A stretch of 64,000 bases of DNA from Catellatospora methionotrophica (GCF_011297335.1 NZ_JAAOTJ010000009.1:229652-293651); one strand, 5' to 3'. Shown: positions 18,420 to 28,948, counted from the stretch's first letter. A program made the numbers and translations. The notes: a model not told the origin generated them from the sequence alone.

Positions 18420-20465
18420 ATGGCGGCCACACCCCAAGCACTGCAGGCACTTCGCAATCGCGTGCCCGCGGAGCGGCGGCGGAATTTCGGTGTGTACGTC
18501 ATCGCCGTCACCGTGGCGGCCGTCGCGATCACTGTGCGTGACATGGCGCAGCTGCCGAACGTGCTCGAAAACGTCACCCTCGGCTTCTGGCTGATGGCCG
18601 GGCTGGCCGTCGCGGGCGACGCCCTGCCGGTGACGCTGCCGGGCCGGTGGAACACGTCGGCGATCTACCCGTCGATCTGCTTCACCTTCGCCATAATGAT
18701 CGACTCCGGTCTGGCGGCCGCGGTGGTGGTGCAGGCGCTGGCCGTGGCGGTGGCCTCGCTGCGGCTGCGGCACGCGCTGTGGCGGGCCGTGTTCAATTTC
18801 GGCCAGTACACCCTGGCCTTCGGTTTCGCCTATGCGGTGCTGCGGCTGATCAGCGGGGACGCCCCGCCCGGCCTGCTGGCGCTGGCACTGTCGGCGGCCA
18901 CCTGGTTCGTGGTGAAGTACCTGACCACCGCAACCGCGATCTGGCTGCGCGACGGCGGCTCGCTGCTGCCGATCATCATGGGCCCGCTGGCCAACGAGGC
19001 GCTGAGCACCGGCGCGCTGCTGATGCTCGGTCCGGTCATCGCCGCGCAGACCGAGGTCGCCCCGGAGCTGGTGCTGGTGCTGATCCTGCCGCTGCTGGCG
19101 GTGCGGCGGCTGTCCATCATCACCGCCGAGCAGCGCCACCTGGCCAACATCGACACCCTCACCGGCCTGGCCAACCGCAAGGCGCTGATCGGCGAGGTGG
19201 CCGCCGCCGTCGCCGGGCACGCCCAGCGCGCGGTGCAGGGCGACCCGCGCAGCCGCTTCGGCCTGCTGCTGCTCGACCTGGACCGGTTCAAGCACGTCAA
19301 CGACTCGCTGGGCCACGAGGTGGGGGACCGGCTGCTGATCGCGGTCGGCGACCGGCTCGACCGGCTCGTGCGCTCCGGTGACCTGGTCGCGCGGCTCGGC
19401 GGCGACGAGTTCGCCGTCGTGGCCAAGCGCCTGGACAGCCCCGACCAGGCCCGCGAGCTCGCCGAGCAGATCGAGCAGGCGCTGTCCGCCCCGGTCGTGC
19501 TCGACGGGCTGCCCCTCGACGTCGGCGGGTCCATCGGCATCGCCCTCTACCCCGACCACGGCACCAACTTCGCCACCCTGCTGCGCCACGCCGACGTCGC
19601 GATGTACACGGCCAAGCACGACGGGGACGCCGTCGCCGTCTACAACCCCGACGCCGACCAGAACTCCCCGCAGCGGTTGAGCCTGCTCGCCGACCTGCGC
19701 ACCATGCTCAGCCAACCCGACCGGGGCGGACTGCGGCTGTTCTACCAGCCCCAGGTGGAGATCGCGACCGGCGAGGTGGTCGGCGTGGAGGCGCTGCTGC
19801 GCTGGCAGCACCCGACACGCGGCCCGGTCAGCCCCGACGAGCTGATCCGGGTGGCCGAGCCCAGCTCGGTGATGCGGCTGCTGACCCGGTGGGTGGTCGA
19901 GGAGGCGGTGATCCAGCTCGCCAAGTGGTCCGCGGCCGGGCTGCAGGTGCGCATGGCGGTCAACGTCAGCGTGCGCGACCTGCACACGGGCGCGATCGTC
20001 GAGCAGATCCAGGACCTGCTGCAGCGGTACGACGTGGAGCCGTGCCGGTTGCAGCTGGAGATCACCGAGAGCGCGCTGATGGCGGACCCGCACCGGGTGC
20101 TGGCCACGCTGACCCGGCTGCAACTGCTCGGCGTCGGCGTCGCGCTGGACGACTTCGGCACCGGGTACTCGTCCCTGCAGCACCTGCGGCGGCTGCCGCT
20201 GTCCGAGGTGAAGATCGACCGTTCCTTCGTGATGGCGATGGCCGACGACCCGGACGACCTGGTCATCGTACGATCGATCATCGAACTGGCCGGAGCGCTC
20301 GGCCTGCGCGTGGTCGCCGAGGGCGTCGAGGACGAACGAGCCTGGCGCCTGCTCCAGTCCGCCGGTTGCGAGGTCGCCCAGGGCTGGTTCTACGCCCGCC
20401 CCCTACCCCCCGACGAACTCGCCGACTGGCTCTCCCGCACCACCCTGCCCGCGCGCAGCGTCTGA
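18420..20465 (+). CDS. membrane-anchored GGDEF-EAL cyclic-di-GMP protein
   Basis: A 681-residue protein. The first 230 residues hold about six to eight hydrophobic segments, an unclassified membrane sensor. GGDEF is intact at 327-331 (RLGGDEFAVV), so diguanylate cyclase activity is possible. The EAL domain keeps EALLRW (457), the DDFGTGYSSL loop and EGVED, so phosphodiesterase activity is also possible. ATG 18420 is preferred because GGGAAGG lies five bases before it; an in-frame ATG at 18372 has no site. It is isolated between ligA and gatC. Confidence 0.9.
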   Translation: MAATPQALQALRNRVPAERRRNFGVYVIAVTVAAVAITVRDMAQLPNVLENVTLGFWLMAGLAVAGDALPVTLPGRWNTSAIYPSICFTFAIMIDSGLAAAVVVQALAVAVASLRLRHALWRAVFNFGQYTLAFGFAYAVLRLISGDAPPGLLALALSAATWFVVKYLTTATAIWLRDGGSLLPIIMGPLANEALSTGALLMLGPVIAAQTEVAPELVLVLILPLLAVRRLSIITAEQRHLANIDTLTGLANRKALIGEVAAAVAGHAQRAVQGDPRSRFGLLLLDLDRFKHVNDSLGHEVGDRLLIAVGDRLDRLVRSGDLVARLGGDEFAVVAKRLDSPDQARELAEQIEQALSAPVVLDGLPLDVGGSIGIALYPDHGTNFATLLRHADVAMYTAKHDGDAVAVYNPDADQNSPQRLSLLADLRTMLSQPDRGGLRLFYQPQVEIATGEVVGVEALLRWQHPTRGPVSPDELIRVAEPSSVMRLLTRWVVEEAVIQLAKWSAAGLQVRMAVNVSVRDLHTGAIVEQIQDLLQRYDVEPCRLQLEITESALMADPHRVLATLTRLQLLGVGVALDDFGTGYSSLQHLRRLPLSEVKIDRSFVMAMADDPDDLVIVRSIIELAGALGLRVVAEGVEDERAWRLLQSAGCEVAQGWFYARPLPPDELADWLSRTTLPARSV

Positions 20466-20508
20466 GGCCGGGGCCAGGGGCGCTGCGAACCGCACCCGCG
20501 GTGACAAA

Positions 20509-20514
20509 TAGACT
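20509..20514 (+). promoter_or_regulatory. -10 box of the gatCA promoter
   Basis: TAGACT about 70 bases before gatC, after an AT-richer GTGACAAA stretch. No clear -35 is seen. Confidence 0.35.
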
Positions 20515-20583
20515 CGCTACGGGCGCGGAGCGTGTGCCACCCTTCGCGCTGTCCGAGTTCGCCGCTACGTCTAGGGGGCAGTC

Positions 20584-20883
20584 ATGGCCGCCATCTCCCG
20601 CGAAGAGGTCGCGCATCTCGCGCGCCTGTCGCGGCTCGCCGTCACCGATCAGGAGCTGGACCGCCTCGCCGGCCAGCTGGACGTGATCCTGCAGTCGGTG
20701 GCGCGGGTCGGTGAGGTCGCCGCGGATGACATCCCGCCGACGTCGCACTCGGTGCCGCTGGTCAACGTGCTGCGCGAGGACGTGGTCGTGCCCGGCCTGA
20801 CCCGTGCGGAGGCGCTGTCGGGCGCGCCGGACACCGCCGAGGACCGTTTCCGCGTGCCGCAGATCCTCGCGGATGAGGAGTGA
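20584..20883 (+). CDS. gatC: aspartyl/glutamyl-tRNA amidotransferase subunit C
   Basis: A 99-residue protein. [22 protein letters not shown] is the conserved GatC N-terminus, and LREDVV and DRFRVPQIL follow. It clamps GatA and GatB in the complex that amidates Glu-tRNA-Gln and Asp-tRNA-Asn. gatA follows after five bases. Confidence 0.95.
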   Translation: MAAISREEVAHLARLSRLAVTDQELDRLAGQLDVILQSVARVGEVAADDIPPTSHSVPLVNVLREDVVVPGLTRAEALSGAPDTAEDRFRVPQILADEE

Positions 20884-20888
20884 CCCCC

Positions 20889-22364
20889 ATGAGTGACCTG
20901 ATCAAGCTGTCCGCCGCCGCGCTCGGCGAGAAGATCGCCGCCGGGGAGGTCTCCGCCGAGGAGGTCACCCGCGCCCACCTGGACCGCATCGCCGAGGTCG
21001 ACGGCCGGGTGCACGCGTTCCTGCACGTCGACGACGAGGGCGCGGTGCAGGCGGCACGGGCCGTCGACGCCCAGCGGGCCGCGGGCGACAAGCTCGGGCC
21101 GCTGGCCGGGGTGCCGATCGCGATCAAGGACGTCATCGCGACCAAGGGCATCCCGTCCACCGCCGCCTCGAAGATCCTCGAAGGCTGGCGGCCGCCGTAC
21201 GACGCGACCGTGATGACCCGCATCCGCGACGCGGGCATGGTCATGCTCGGCAAGACGAACATGGACGAGTTCGCGATGGGCTCCTCCACCGAGTACTCGG
21301 CCTACGGCCCCACGTTCAACCCGTGGGACCTGACCCGCATCCCGGGCGGCTCCGGCGGCGGCTCGGCGGCGTCGCTGGCCGCGTACGAGGCCCCGCTCGC
21401 CATCGGCACCGACACCGGCGGCTCGATCCGGCAGCCCGGCGCGGTCACCGGCACCGTCGGCGCGAAGCCGACCTACGGCGGCACCTCCCGCTACGGCCTG
21501 ATCGCGTTCTCGTCGTCGCTGGACACGCCCGGCCCCTGCGCGCGTACCGTGCTCGACGCCGCGCTGCTGCACCAGGTCATCGCCGGACACGACCCGCGCG
21601 ACTCCACCTCCATCCCGCTGCCCGTGCCCGACGTCGTCGCCGCCGCCCGCCAGGGCGCGTCCGGCGACCTCACCGGCGTACGCGTCGGCCTGGTCAAGGA
21701 GTTCTCCGGCGAGGGCGCCGAGCCCGGCGTCATGGCCGTCTTCCGGGACACCGTCGAGGCGCTGACCAAGCTGGGCGCCGAGGTCGTCGAGGTGTCCTGC
21801 CCGCACTTCCAGTACGCGCTGCCCGCGTACTACCTGATCGCCCCGAGCGAGTGCTCGTCGAACCTGGCCCGGTTCGACTCGGTGCGCTTCGGCCTGCGCG
21901 TCGGCGACGACGGCCGCAACTCGCTGGAGGAGGTCATGTCGCTGACCCGCGAGGCGGGCTTCGGCGAGGAGGTCAAGCGGCGCATCATCCTCGGCACGTT
22001 CGCGCTGTCGTCGGGCTACTACGACGCCTACTACGGCCAGGCGCAGAAGGTGCGCACGCTGATCACGCGCGACTTCACGGCCGCGTTCGAGAAGGTCGAC
22101 GTGCTGGTCTCGCCGACCACCCCGTTCACCGCGTTCGAGCTGGGCGCGCGCACCGCCGACCCGTACCAGATGTACCTGGCGGACCTGTACACGATCCCGA
22201 CGAACCTGTACGGCGGCCCCGGCATCTCGGTGCCCGCCGGACTGTCCGACGGGCTGCCGGTGGGTCTGCAGGTGATGGCCCCGACCATGGCCGACGACCG
22301 GATGTACCGGATCGCCGCCGCGGTCGAGTCGACGGTCGGCACCTTCGCCCCGCCCGCGCTCTGA
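20889..22364 (+). CDS. gatA: aspartyl/glutamyl-tRNA amidotransferase subunit A
   Basis: A 491-residue amidase-signature enzyme that releases ammonia from glutamine for the GatCAB complex. The Ser-cisSer-Lys triad is provided by GVPIAIKDV (Lys about 80) and the [10 protein letters not shown] glycine-rich segment with the downstream [14 protein letters not shown] 20889 has GAGGAG upstream, overlapping the end of gatC; the GTG at 20880 is inside gatC and is rejected. Confidence 0.96.
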   Translation: MSDLIKLSAAALGEKIAAGEVSAEEVTRAHLDRIAEVDGRVHAFLHVDDEGAVQAARAVDAQRAAGDKLGPLAGVPIAIKDVIATKGIPSTAASKILEGWRPPYDATVMTRIRDAGMVMLGKTNMDEFAMGSSTEYSAYGPTFNPWDLTRIPGGSGGGSAASLAAYEAPLAIGTDTGGSIRQPGAVTGTVGAKPTYGGTSRYGLIAFSSSLDTPGPCARTVLDAALLHQVIAGHDPRDSTSIPLPVPDVVAAARQGASGDLTGVRVGLVKEFSGEGAEPGVMAVFRDTVEALTKLGAEVVEVSCPHFQYALPAYYLIAPSECSSNLARFDSVRFGLRVGDDGRNSLEEVMSLTREAGFGEEVKRRIILGTFALSSGYYDAYYGQAQKVRTLITRDFTAAFEKVDVLVSPTTPFTAFELGARTADPYQMYLADLYTIPTNLYGGPGISVPAGLSDGLPVGLQVMAPTMADDRMYRIAAAVESTVGTFAPPAL

Positions 22365-22378
22365 TCCATGCCGTGACA

Positions 22379-22412
22379 GCGGCGTCCCCTCCCCGGCGGG
22401 AGGGGGCGCCGC
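22379..22412 (+). terminator. gatA terminator hairpin
   Basis: GCGGCGTCCCCTCC and GGGAGGGGGCGCCGC form a stem followed by TTTC, 14 bases after the gatA stop. gatB therefore probably has its own promoter in the 140 bases that follow, where TACTAGGCT (about 22488) could be a -10 region. Confidence 0.55.
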
Positions 22413-22552
22413 TTTCATCGATCGACCCTGCCGCCGGTCGGCGCGGCCAGGCGCGGATAACCCGGTGTGAGCGGGGCCGGGCGGGCTACTAGGCTGGTGG
22501 TTGTTTTGTCCGGCGGCGTCTCGCACGCCCACGCCCAGCCTGGAGCGAGCAG

Positions 22553-24049
22553 ATGAGCACCAACGTGCTGCCCACCTACGACGACGTCGTCTCCCGCTAC
22601 GAGCCGGTCATCGGCCTGGAGACCCACGTCGAGCTGGGCACCGTCACCAAGATGTTCTGCGGCTGCCCGACCGACTTCGGCGCCGAGCCGAACACCCAGG
22701 TGTGCCCCGTCTGCCTGGGCCTGCCCGGCAGCCTCCCGGTGGCCAACCGCGCCGCGATCGAGGCGACCATCCGCATCGGGCTCGCGCTGAACTGCTCCAT
22801 CGCCACCTGGTGCCGGTTCGCGCGCAAGAACTACTTCTACCCCGACATGCCGAAGAACTACCAGATCAGCCAGTACGACGAGCCGCTGTGCGTCGACGGT
22901 TACCTCGACGTCGAGGTCGACGGCGAGCTGGTGCGCATCGGCATCGAGCGGGTGCACCTGGAGGAGGACACCGGCAAGACGCTGCACGTCGGCGGCGCGA
23001 CCGGGCGCATCCACGGCGCGACCGAGTCGCTGGTCGACTACAACCGGGCCGGCATCCCGCTCGTCGAGATCGTCACCAAGCCGGTGCCCGGCCTCGGTGC
23101 GCGCGCCCCCGAGATCGCCAAGGCGTACGTCGCCGAACTGCGTGACGTCATCCGCACCCTGGGCGTCTCCGACGTACGCATGGAGCAGGGCTCGATGCGC
23201 TGCGACGTGAACACCTCGCTGAACCTGCCCGGCGCCGAGTGGGGCACCCGCACCGAGACCAAGAACGTCAACTCGCTGCGCAGCGTCGAGCGCTCGGTGC
23301 GTACGGAGATGCTGCGCCAGGCGATGGTGCTCGACGGCGGCGGCACCATCACCCAGGAGACCCGGCACTTCCACGAGGACACCGGCGACACCACGTCCGG
23401 GCGTTCCAAGGAGACCGCGACCGACTACCGCTACTTCCCCGAGCCCGACCTGGTGCCGCTGGCGCCCGAGCCGGTGTGGGTGGAGCAGCTCAAGGCCGCG
23501 CTGCCGGAGCTGCCGCGCCAGCACCGCGCCCGGCTCAAGACCGAGTGGAACCTGTCCGACCTGGACATGCAGTCCATCCTCAACGCGGGCGCGGTCGAGC
23601 TGATCGAGCGCACCGTGGCGGCGGGCGCGTCGCCGGAGGCGGCCCGTAAGTGGTGGCTCGGCGAGCTGTCCCGGCGCGCCAACGCCGACGGCGTCGAGCT
23701 GGAGGCCGTCGGCGCGACGCCCGAGCAGGTGGCGAAGCTGCAGGTGCTGGTCGCGTCGGGCAAGCTGACCGACAAGCTGGCCCGCCAGGTGCTGGAGGGC
23801 GTGCTGGCCGGTGAGGGCGACCCGGAGCAGATCATGGCCGCCCGCGGGCTGGAGGTCGTCTCCGACACCGGTGCGCTGACCGCCGCCATCGACGAGGCCA
23901 TCGCCGCCAACCCGGAGGTCGCCGAGAAGATCCGTGGTGGCAACCAGGCCGCCGCGGGCGTGCTCATCGGCGCGGTCATGAAGACCACCAAGGGCCAGGC
24001 CGACGCCAAGACGGTCCGCGAGCTGGTCCTCGCCCGCCTGGCGAGCTGA
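22553..24049 (+). CDS. gatB: aspartyl/glutamyl-tRNA amidotransferase subunit B
   Basis: A 498-residue subunit that binds the mischarged tRNA and phosphorylates its acyl group. It starts with [15 protein letters not shown], has the [20 protein letters not shown] zinc region, the [16 protein letters not shown] motif, and the C-terminal YqeY-like helical domain with [15 protein letters not shown]. It completes gatCAB, here separated from gatA by a hairpin. Family length is normal. Confidence 0.96.
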   Translation: MSTNVLPTYDDVVSRYEPVIGLETHVELGTVTKMFCGCPTDFGAEPNTQVCPVCLGLPGSLPVANRAAIEATIRIGLALNCSIATWCRFARKNYFYPDMPKNYQISQYDEPLCVDGYLDVEVDGELVRIGIERVHLEEDTGKTLHVGGATGRIHGATESLVDYNRAGIPLVEIVTKPVPGLGARAPEIAKAYVAELRDVIRTLGVSDVRMEQGSMRCDVNTSLNLPGAEWGTRTETKNVNSLRSVERSVRTEMLRQAMVLDGGGTITQETRHFHEDTGDTTSGRSKETATDYRYFPEPDLVPLAPEPVWVEQLKAALPELPRQHRARLKTEWNLSDLDMQSILNAGAVELIERTVAAGASPEAARKWWLGELSRRANADGVELEAVGATPEQVAKLQVLVASGKLTDKLARQVLEGVLAGEGDPEQIMAARGLEVVSDTGALTAAIDEAIAANPEVAEKIRGGNQAAAGVLIGAVMKTTKGQADAKTVRELVLARLAS

Positions 24050-24059
24050 CCCGCCGCTC

Positions 24060-24090
24060 GGTCGGAGCTCTGCCTCGCTGGGCTCCGACC
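24060..24090 (+). terminator. hairpin after gatB
   Basis: GGTCGGAGC and GCTCCGACC enclose a 13-nt loop 11 bases past the gatB stop. A family A palindrome follows at once. Confidence 0.5.
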
Positions 24091-24102
24091 ACCCCGCTTT
24101 GC

Positions 24103-24167
24103 ATAGACGCTGGCCTATTACATCGAGTTTGATCTACAAATATTCGATGTAATAGGCCAGCGTCTAT
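24103..24167 (+). repeat. 65-bp palindromic element, family A, copy 2
   Basis: The 24-bp arms are identical to copy 1. The loop is GTTTGATCTACAAATAT (24127-24143). It lies between gatB and the convergent metallophosphoesterase gene. Confidence 0.9.
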
Positions 24168-24201
24168 CAAACGCGGGGCGTGGCGCGCCAGCCGGGGCGT
24201 G

Positions 24202-25785
24202 TCAGCGGGTGCGGGAGGGTGTGGGGCGGGGGGAGGAGCCTGGGGCGGCGGACTGGCCCGGTGGGGTGTCGTCGACGACGTGGCGGGAGAGGGCTACCTC
24301 GGCCAGGCCGGTGCCGCCGACGGTGATGTCGTCGTACGCCATCAGGGCCCGGTCGTCGTCGAAGTAGAGCACCGACATCGTCAGCGGGGTCGGGGTCTCG
24401 CCCTCGAGGCCGCGCAGCCCGGCTCCGCCGGTGGAGCCCTGGACCATGAGCATGGTCTTGTCGTCGCCGAGCTTGCCGACCTCGCGGTGGTGCCGGTGCC
24501 CGGCGAGCACGACCGGGGTGTATCCGGCCAGCGGCCCCGCCGACAGCGGGTCGTGCACCAGTGCCAGGTCGACCGTCCGTTCGCGCTGCTTGGCGATGGT
24601 GTCGGCGAGCTGGTCGCCGACGTCGATGACCCGTTCCACGGTCTGCTTGGACTCGCCTGACCCGGCCGGTTCGGCGCCCTTGTCGGGGGTGAAGCGCGGG
24701 TCGCCGATCCCGGCGATGCTCAGCCCGGCGACCTTCACCACCCGGTTGTCCAGCACGATCGCGTTGGGCTGGGCGGCGACCGCGGCCTGGGTGACGGCCG
24801 AGTCGTGGTTGCCGCGCACGAACACGTACGGCACCTTCAGCAGCGAGATCGAGGCCACGAACGCCTTCTCGGGTTCGCTGCCCCAGTCGGTGATGTCGCC
24901 GGTGTCGACGACGACGTCGATGTGGAAGTTGTCCACCACGGTCCGCAGCACGCCCCACGCCGCCGGGTTCAGGTGCAGGTCGGAGACGTGCAGCACGCGC
25001 AGGGTGTTGTCCTCGGGGGAGTACACCGGCAGGTTCTGCACCGTGGCGTAGAGGCTGCCGACGTTGCTCACCAGCTTCTGCAGCTGGGCGGCGTACTCGT
25101 CGTAGCGGTCGGCGATGCGCTGCGCGTTGCCGAGCACCGACGGCGCGTTGGCCAGCAGGCCCTCGTACCGTGGTTCACGCAGGGCACCCGGGTTGAACGT
25201 GCCGAACGCCGTGCCGAACGCGCCCACCATGATCGTCAGTGCCAGGCCGCCCGCCCAGGCGACCTGGCGCATCCGCCGGTACACCAGCGCGGCCAGCAGC
25301 ATCGCGCCGAGGATCGCGACGGCGGTGGCGCGTAGCACGAGCCGACTGACCCCGGCGCGGACGTCGTCGACGGCGGTGCGGCTGGCCGTGGTGATGCCCG
25401 CCGGGTCGGTGATCAGGGCCTCGGTGCGGGTGCGGTCGAGCGCGTCGAGGCGCACCATCAGCCGGGCCGGGCCGTCGTGGCTGTCGAGCTGCAGCGAGCC
25501 CAGCGGCGGCAGCACCACCTCGGTGTCGCCGTACCAGGACGGGGTCAGCGCCATCGTCGCGCGGAACGGGCCCACGTCGACGCTGGTCGCCGCGGCCAGG
25601 TAGAGCCCGATCGCCAGCCCGGTCAGGGACACGGCCAGCATCCCGAACGCCGCGCCGAGCCGTCGCCACGGCACCCGGCCGAACACGGCCGCCACCGTGG
25701 CACGCCCGCGCGGGCGCGTGCCGTCGTCCGTCGTGCCCCCCGCGTAGCGTCCCAGCGGCCGTGCCCACCTCGGCAACCGAGTCAT
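24202..25785 (-). CDS. membrane-anchored metallophosphoesterase
   Basis: A 527-residue protein. A transmembrane helix lies near 45-68, with further hydrophobic segments at about 145-200. The calcineurin-like phosphoesterase domain starts near 265: HVSDLHLNP (D-x-H), DTGDITD (GD), RGNHDSA (GNHD), then LVHDPL and the GHRHHREVG histidine motif. It is a two-metal phosphoesterase anchored to the membrane; substrate unknown. The C-terminal tail is Pro/Ser-rich. It is followed on the same strand by nothing but a family A repeat. Confidence 0.85.
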   Translation of the reverse strand: MTRLPRWARPLGRYAGGTTDDGTRPRGRATVAAVFGRVPWRRLGAAFGMLAVSLTGLAIGLYLAAATSVDVGPFRATMALTPSWYGDTEVVLPPLGSLQLDSHDGPARLMVRLDALDRTRTEALITDPAGITTASRTAVDDVRAGVSRLVLRATAVAILGAMLLAALVYRRMRQVAWAGGLALTIMVGAFGTAFGTFNPGALREPRYEGLLANAPSVLGNAQRIADRYDEYAAQLQKLVSNVGSLYATVQNLPVYSPEDNTLRVLHVSDLHLNPAAWGVLRTVVDNFHIDVVVDTGDITDWGSEPEKAFVASISLLKVPYVFVRGNHDSAVTQAAVAAQPNAIVLDNRVVKVAGLSIAGIGDPRFTPDKGAEPAGSGESKQTVERVIDVGDQLADTIAKQRERTVDLALVHDPLSAGPLAGYTPVVLAGHRHHREVGKLGDDKTMLMVQGSTGGAGLRGLEGETPTPLTMSVLYFDDDRALMAYDDITVGGTGLAEVALSRHVVDDTPPGQSAAPGSSPRPTPSRTR

Positions 25786-25806
25786 CGCCCCATCATGCCC
25801 CGGCTG

Positions 25807-26940
25807 TCACGCGGGAGCGAGCGTGACAGCAAGAATTCGATCATCGGCTGCGACGGGTTCACCCCGGCCGTCGTGGTTGCTGGTCAGCACCCATACCGAG
25901 CCGTCGGGGGCGGTGTGCGCGTCGCGCAGGCGGCCGTACTCGCCGACCAGTGCAGCGGCGGGCGCGGCCCGCAGGGTGCCGTCGGCGCGCACCGGGACCA
26001 GCCACAGGCGCTCGCCGCGCAGGCAGGCCGCGACGAGCACGTCACCGGCCATCGCCGCGCCCGAGCACGAGGACTCGTCGGTGGGCCAGGCGACCACGGG
26101 GTCGGTGTACTTGCCCTCGCCCGCCGCGCCCTCGACCTCGGGCCAGCCGTAGTTCTTGCCCGGCTCGATCCTGTTGATCTCGTCCCAGGTGTTCTGGCCG
26201 AACTCGGTCGCCCACAGGTGGCCGCCCGCGTCCCAGGCGATGCCCTGCACGTTGCGGTGCCCGTAGGACCAGACCAGCGTGCCGTACGGGTTGCCCGGTG
26301 CGGGTTTGCCGTCCGGCGTCATGCGCAGGATCTTCCCGCCCAGGCTCTTCAGGTCCTGCGAGTTGCCCCGGGTCGCGGCGTCGCCGGTGGTCGCGTACAG
26401 GAAGCCGTCGGGCCCGAAGGCCAGCCGCCCGCCGTTGTGGATGCCCGAGATCGGGATGCCGGTGACGATCGGCTCCGGCCGCCCGCCGAGCTTCCAGCGC
26501 GCGATCCGGTTGTCGTCGCCCGCGGTGTAGTACAGGAACACGGTCTTGTCCTGCGCGTACTGCGGCGACACCGCGATGCCGAGCAGGCCGCCCTCGCCCC
26601 CGGAGTCCGCTTCGCTGATCATGCCGACCTCGGCGACGGTGAGTCCGCCGCCGGACGAGCCGGGGCCGACCTGCACGATCCGCCGGGAGTCGCGCTCGGT
26701 CACCAACGCGCCGCCGTCGGGTAGGAAAGCCACGCCCCAGGGCGCGCGCAGGCCGGTGGCCAGGGTCTTCGCCGTGGCCGTACGCGGGCTGAAGGTCGCC
26801 GCCCCGGCCGGCGACGACGGGGCCGTGGGCAGCGTCGGGGCCTGCGAGGCGATCGTGTCGGGCTGCTCGCTGCACCCGGCCGTGAAGGCGAGCGCGGTCA
26901 ACGCCGCGATGATCCCGTTCCGTGCCCGGCGCGAAGACAT
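25807..26940 (-). CDS. PQQ-type glucose/sorbosone dehydrogenase-like lipoprotein
   Basis: A 377-residue secreted protein. The signal peptide MSSRRARNGIIAALTAL ends at AFTAGC, probably a lipoprotein cleavage site with a slightly atypical lipobox. The mature part is a six-bladed propeller of the soluble glucose dehydrogenase type: LRAPWGVAFLPDG, NGGRLAFGPDGFLYATTGD, YGHRNVQGIAWD, EFGQNTWDEINRIEPGKNYGWP. It would oxidise an aldose outside the membrane with PQQ. ATG 26940 is chosen because the signal peptide starts there. Upstream in transcription is the divergent sigma factor gene. Confidence 0.85.
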   Translation of the reverse strand: MSSRRARNGIIAALTALAFTAGCSEQPDTIASQAPTLPTAPSSPAGAATFSPRTATAKTLATGLRAPWGVAFLPDGGALVTERDSRRIVQVGPGSSGGGLTVAEVGMISEADSGGEGGLLGIAVSPQYAQDKTVFLYYTAGDDNRIARWKLGGRPEPIVTGIPISGIHNGGRLAFGPDGFLYATTGDAATRGNSQDLKSLGGKILRMTPDGKPAPGNPYGTLVWSYGHRNVQGIAWDAGGHLWATEFGQNTWDEINRIEPGKNYGWPEVEGAAGEGKYTDPVVAWPTDESSCSGAAMAGDVLVAACLRGERLWLVPVRADGTLRAAPAAALVGEYGRLRDAHTAPDGSVWVLTSNHDGRGEPVAADDRILAVTLAPA

Positions 26941-27043
26941 GCGATCGAGCCTAACCCGCTGCGCTGTGCTCAACTACTGCCTCGTTTCTCTCAACCCCCG
27001 CCCGCCCCGCCGCGTCGGGAAGGACGACGGAAGGAGGAGCCGC

Positions 27044-27550
27044 ATGGCGGAGGACGGGTTCCGCGAGTTCGTGCAGTTGCGCTACGGCGACCTGTTACGT
27101 ACCGCCTACCTGCTCACGGGTTCGACCCACGCGGCCGAGGACCTGGTGCAGTCCGCGCTGCTCAAGGCGTACCGGCGCTGGGACCGGGTGGACGAGCCGA
27201 TGCCGTACCTGCGCCGGGCTCTGGTCAACCAGCGCACCAGCGTGTGGCGGCGGATCGGCTCCCGCGAGCTGCTCACCGGCGTACTGCCGGAACGGGGGCG
27301 GGCAGACGGGAGCGCCGCGCACGCGGAACGGGACGAGCTGATGGCGGCACTGGCGACGCTGCCGGTGCGCATGCGCGCCGTGCTGGTGCTGCGGTACTGG
27401 GAGGACATGTCCGAGGCGGACACGGCGGCCGCGCTGGGCTGCTCGGCGGGTTCGGTGAAGTCCCAGGCCAGCCGTGGGCTGGCCCGGTTGAGGGAGGTGC
27501 TGCGACCGGAGACCCGGCCCGCGGCGGGCGTCGCGGAGGTGACGGCATGA
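27044..27550 (+). CDS. SigE-family ECF RNA polymerase sigma factor
   Basis: A 168-residue sigma factor of the actinobacterial SigE (SCO) family. Region 2 is FREFVQLRYGDLLRTAYLLTGSTHAAEDLVQSALLKAYRRW in outline, and region 4 contains RAVLVLRYWEDMSEADTAAALGCSAGSVKSQASRGLARLRE. AAGGAGGAG lies four bases before ATG 27044. Its TGA overlaps the ATG of the next gene, whose membrane protein is the likely anti-sigma partner. Confidence 0.9.
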   Translation: MAEDGFREFVQLRYGDLLRTAYLLTGSTHAAEDLVQSALLKAYRRWDRVDEPMPYLRRALVNQRTSVWRRIGSRELLTGVLPERGRADGSAAHAERDELMAALATLPVRMRAVLVLRYWEDMSEADTAAALGCSAGSVKSQASRGLARLREVLRPETRPAAGVAEVTA

Positions 27551-28896
27551 GCGAGCGTGAACTGATCGAGGGGCTGGCCCGGCTGGCGGAGCCGGTGCGG
27601 CCCGCCGAGGACCCGTACGGGCGGCTGATGCGGCGGCACCGCAGGTCGCGGCGCACCGCCGTGGCCGGGTGGAGCACCGGTGCGGTGGCGGTCGCCGTCG
27701 CGGCGCTGCTCGGCCCGATCGGCATCCAGAACGCGGCCACACCGATGCCGTCCGGCCCGTCCCAGGCATCGTCGGACTCCGGCACGCCGCTGACTCCCTG
27801 GGTCCGGCGGCTGATCGACACCCCGGTGCGGGGCGGTCTCGCCGGGGACCGGGCGTTCCTCGACGAGCTGACCGGCCTGCTGCAGCGCCACGACATCGGC
27901 GCGGTGCCCGGCGGCCAGGTGAGGATCCTGTACGCCGGTGACGTGGGGGAGACCCGGCTGGTGGCCGCGGTCCGCTCCGACGGCGAGTTCCAGCAGGGCG
28001 TGCTGGCGACGGCCGCTCGGGGCGCGAGCCCCGCGGACCTGAACGCGGGCGACGAGAAGATCTACACGCCGGGCGAGCCGGCCGTGCGGCGCTTCGAACT
28101 ACGGCCGTTCACGAGCATCGGGGTGGGCCGGACCACGGTCCTGCTGGCCCCGTCCGGGTGTGTCATCGCCAGCACGGACACCCGGGCCGGCGAGGTCGGC
28201 TGGGCCGACGAGCCCACCGGCGACTTCGCGCTGATCGAGAAGTCCTGGACCTGGCAGCAGGTCACCTGTGACGGCAAGGTCCGCTTCCGGGGCCGGGCGC
28301 CCGGCGAGGGCGTCATCACGGCGGGACGCCGCCTCACCGACGCCGAGATCGCGGCCGGGCTGGGCGGCGCGCGCGGCACCGTCGAGCCCGCGATGGCGGC
28401 CCAGCATCTGCGAACGTCCGTCGACGGCGACACCGAGGGATCGCCGCGGCTGCTGTACATGGGGCAGCCCCCGCGCACCGGCCTGCCGGTGTACGGCGTG
28501 GTCGTCTCCTTCCGGCGGGACGGATGGTGGCAGCTGAGCTGCTGGGCGGCCGACGGCAGCGGGATGTCGATGACGACGTCCACCGACCTGGGCGCACCCG
28601 ACCGGGTCATCGCGCTGCCGCTGGACCCCGCGACCACGGCCACCCCCGACCCCCAGCAGCGCACCCCGGTGCTCGTGATCGCCCCGCGTGATGCGGTGAA
28701 GGTGCGTGTGCTCGGCGCGGGCGACCGGCTGCTCGACACGGTCACGCTCACCGACGGCGTCGGCACGACCACGCAACGGCCCGACGGCACCTTCACCCTG
28801 CGCGCCTACGACAAGTCAGGCAACGCCGTAGGCCTGGGCAGCCATCCCCTCCCCACCGAACGCCTGCCCGCCCCCTTCCTCGACGACTGGTCCTGA
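27547..28896 (+). CDS. single-pass membrane protein, likely partner of the sigma factor
   Basis: A 449-residue protein. The cytoplasmic N-terminus is short and basic (RRHRRSRRTAVAG), one transmembrane helix lies near 42-62, and the rest would be extracytoplasmic. No catalytic motif or zinc anti-sigma motif is recognised. The start is ATG 27547 overlapping the sigma factor stop; coupling of this kind is typical of sigma/anti-sigma pairs in the SigE group. Calling it an anti-sigma factor is inference from position. Its stop is followed in 5 bases by a palindrome. Confidence 0.6.
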   Translation: MSERELIEGLARLAEPVRPAEDPYGRLMRRHRRSRRTAVAGWSTGAVAVAVAALLGPIGIQNAATPMPSGPSQASSDSGTPLTPWVRRLIDTPVRGGLAGDRAFLDELTGLLQRHDIGAVPGGQVRILYAGDVGETRLVAAVRSDGEFQQGVLATAARGASPADLNAGDEKIYTPGEPAVRRFELRPFTSIGVGRTTVLLAPSGCVIASTDTRAGEVGWADEPTGDFALIEKSWTWQQVTCDGKVRFRGRAPGEGVITAGRRLTDAEIAAGLGGARGTVEPAMAAQHLRTSVDGDTEGSPRLLYMGQPPRTGLPVYGVVVSFRRDGWWQLSCWAADGSGMSMTTSTDLGAPDRVIALPLDPATTATPDPQQRTPVLVIAPRDAVKVRVLGAGDRLLDTVTLTDGVGTTTQRPDGTFTLRAYDKSGNAVGLGSHPLPTERLPAPFLDDWS

Positions 28897-28900
28897 GCGA

Positions 28901-28948
28901 AAGAAGGGCGCCTTCCCATCGCTTCGCGTTGAGGAAGGTGCCCTTCTT
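28901..28948. repeat. palindrome of the GAAGGGCACCTTC family (family D)
   Basis: AAGAAGGGCGCCTTCC and GGAAGGTGCCCTTCTT flank a loop containing GCTTCGCGTTGA. It starts 4 bases after the stop of the membrane protein and may terminate the sigma factor operon. Confidence 0.75.
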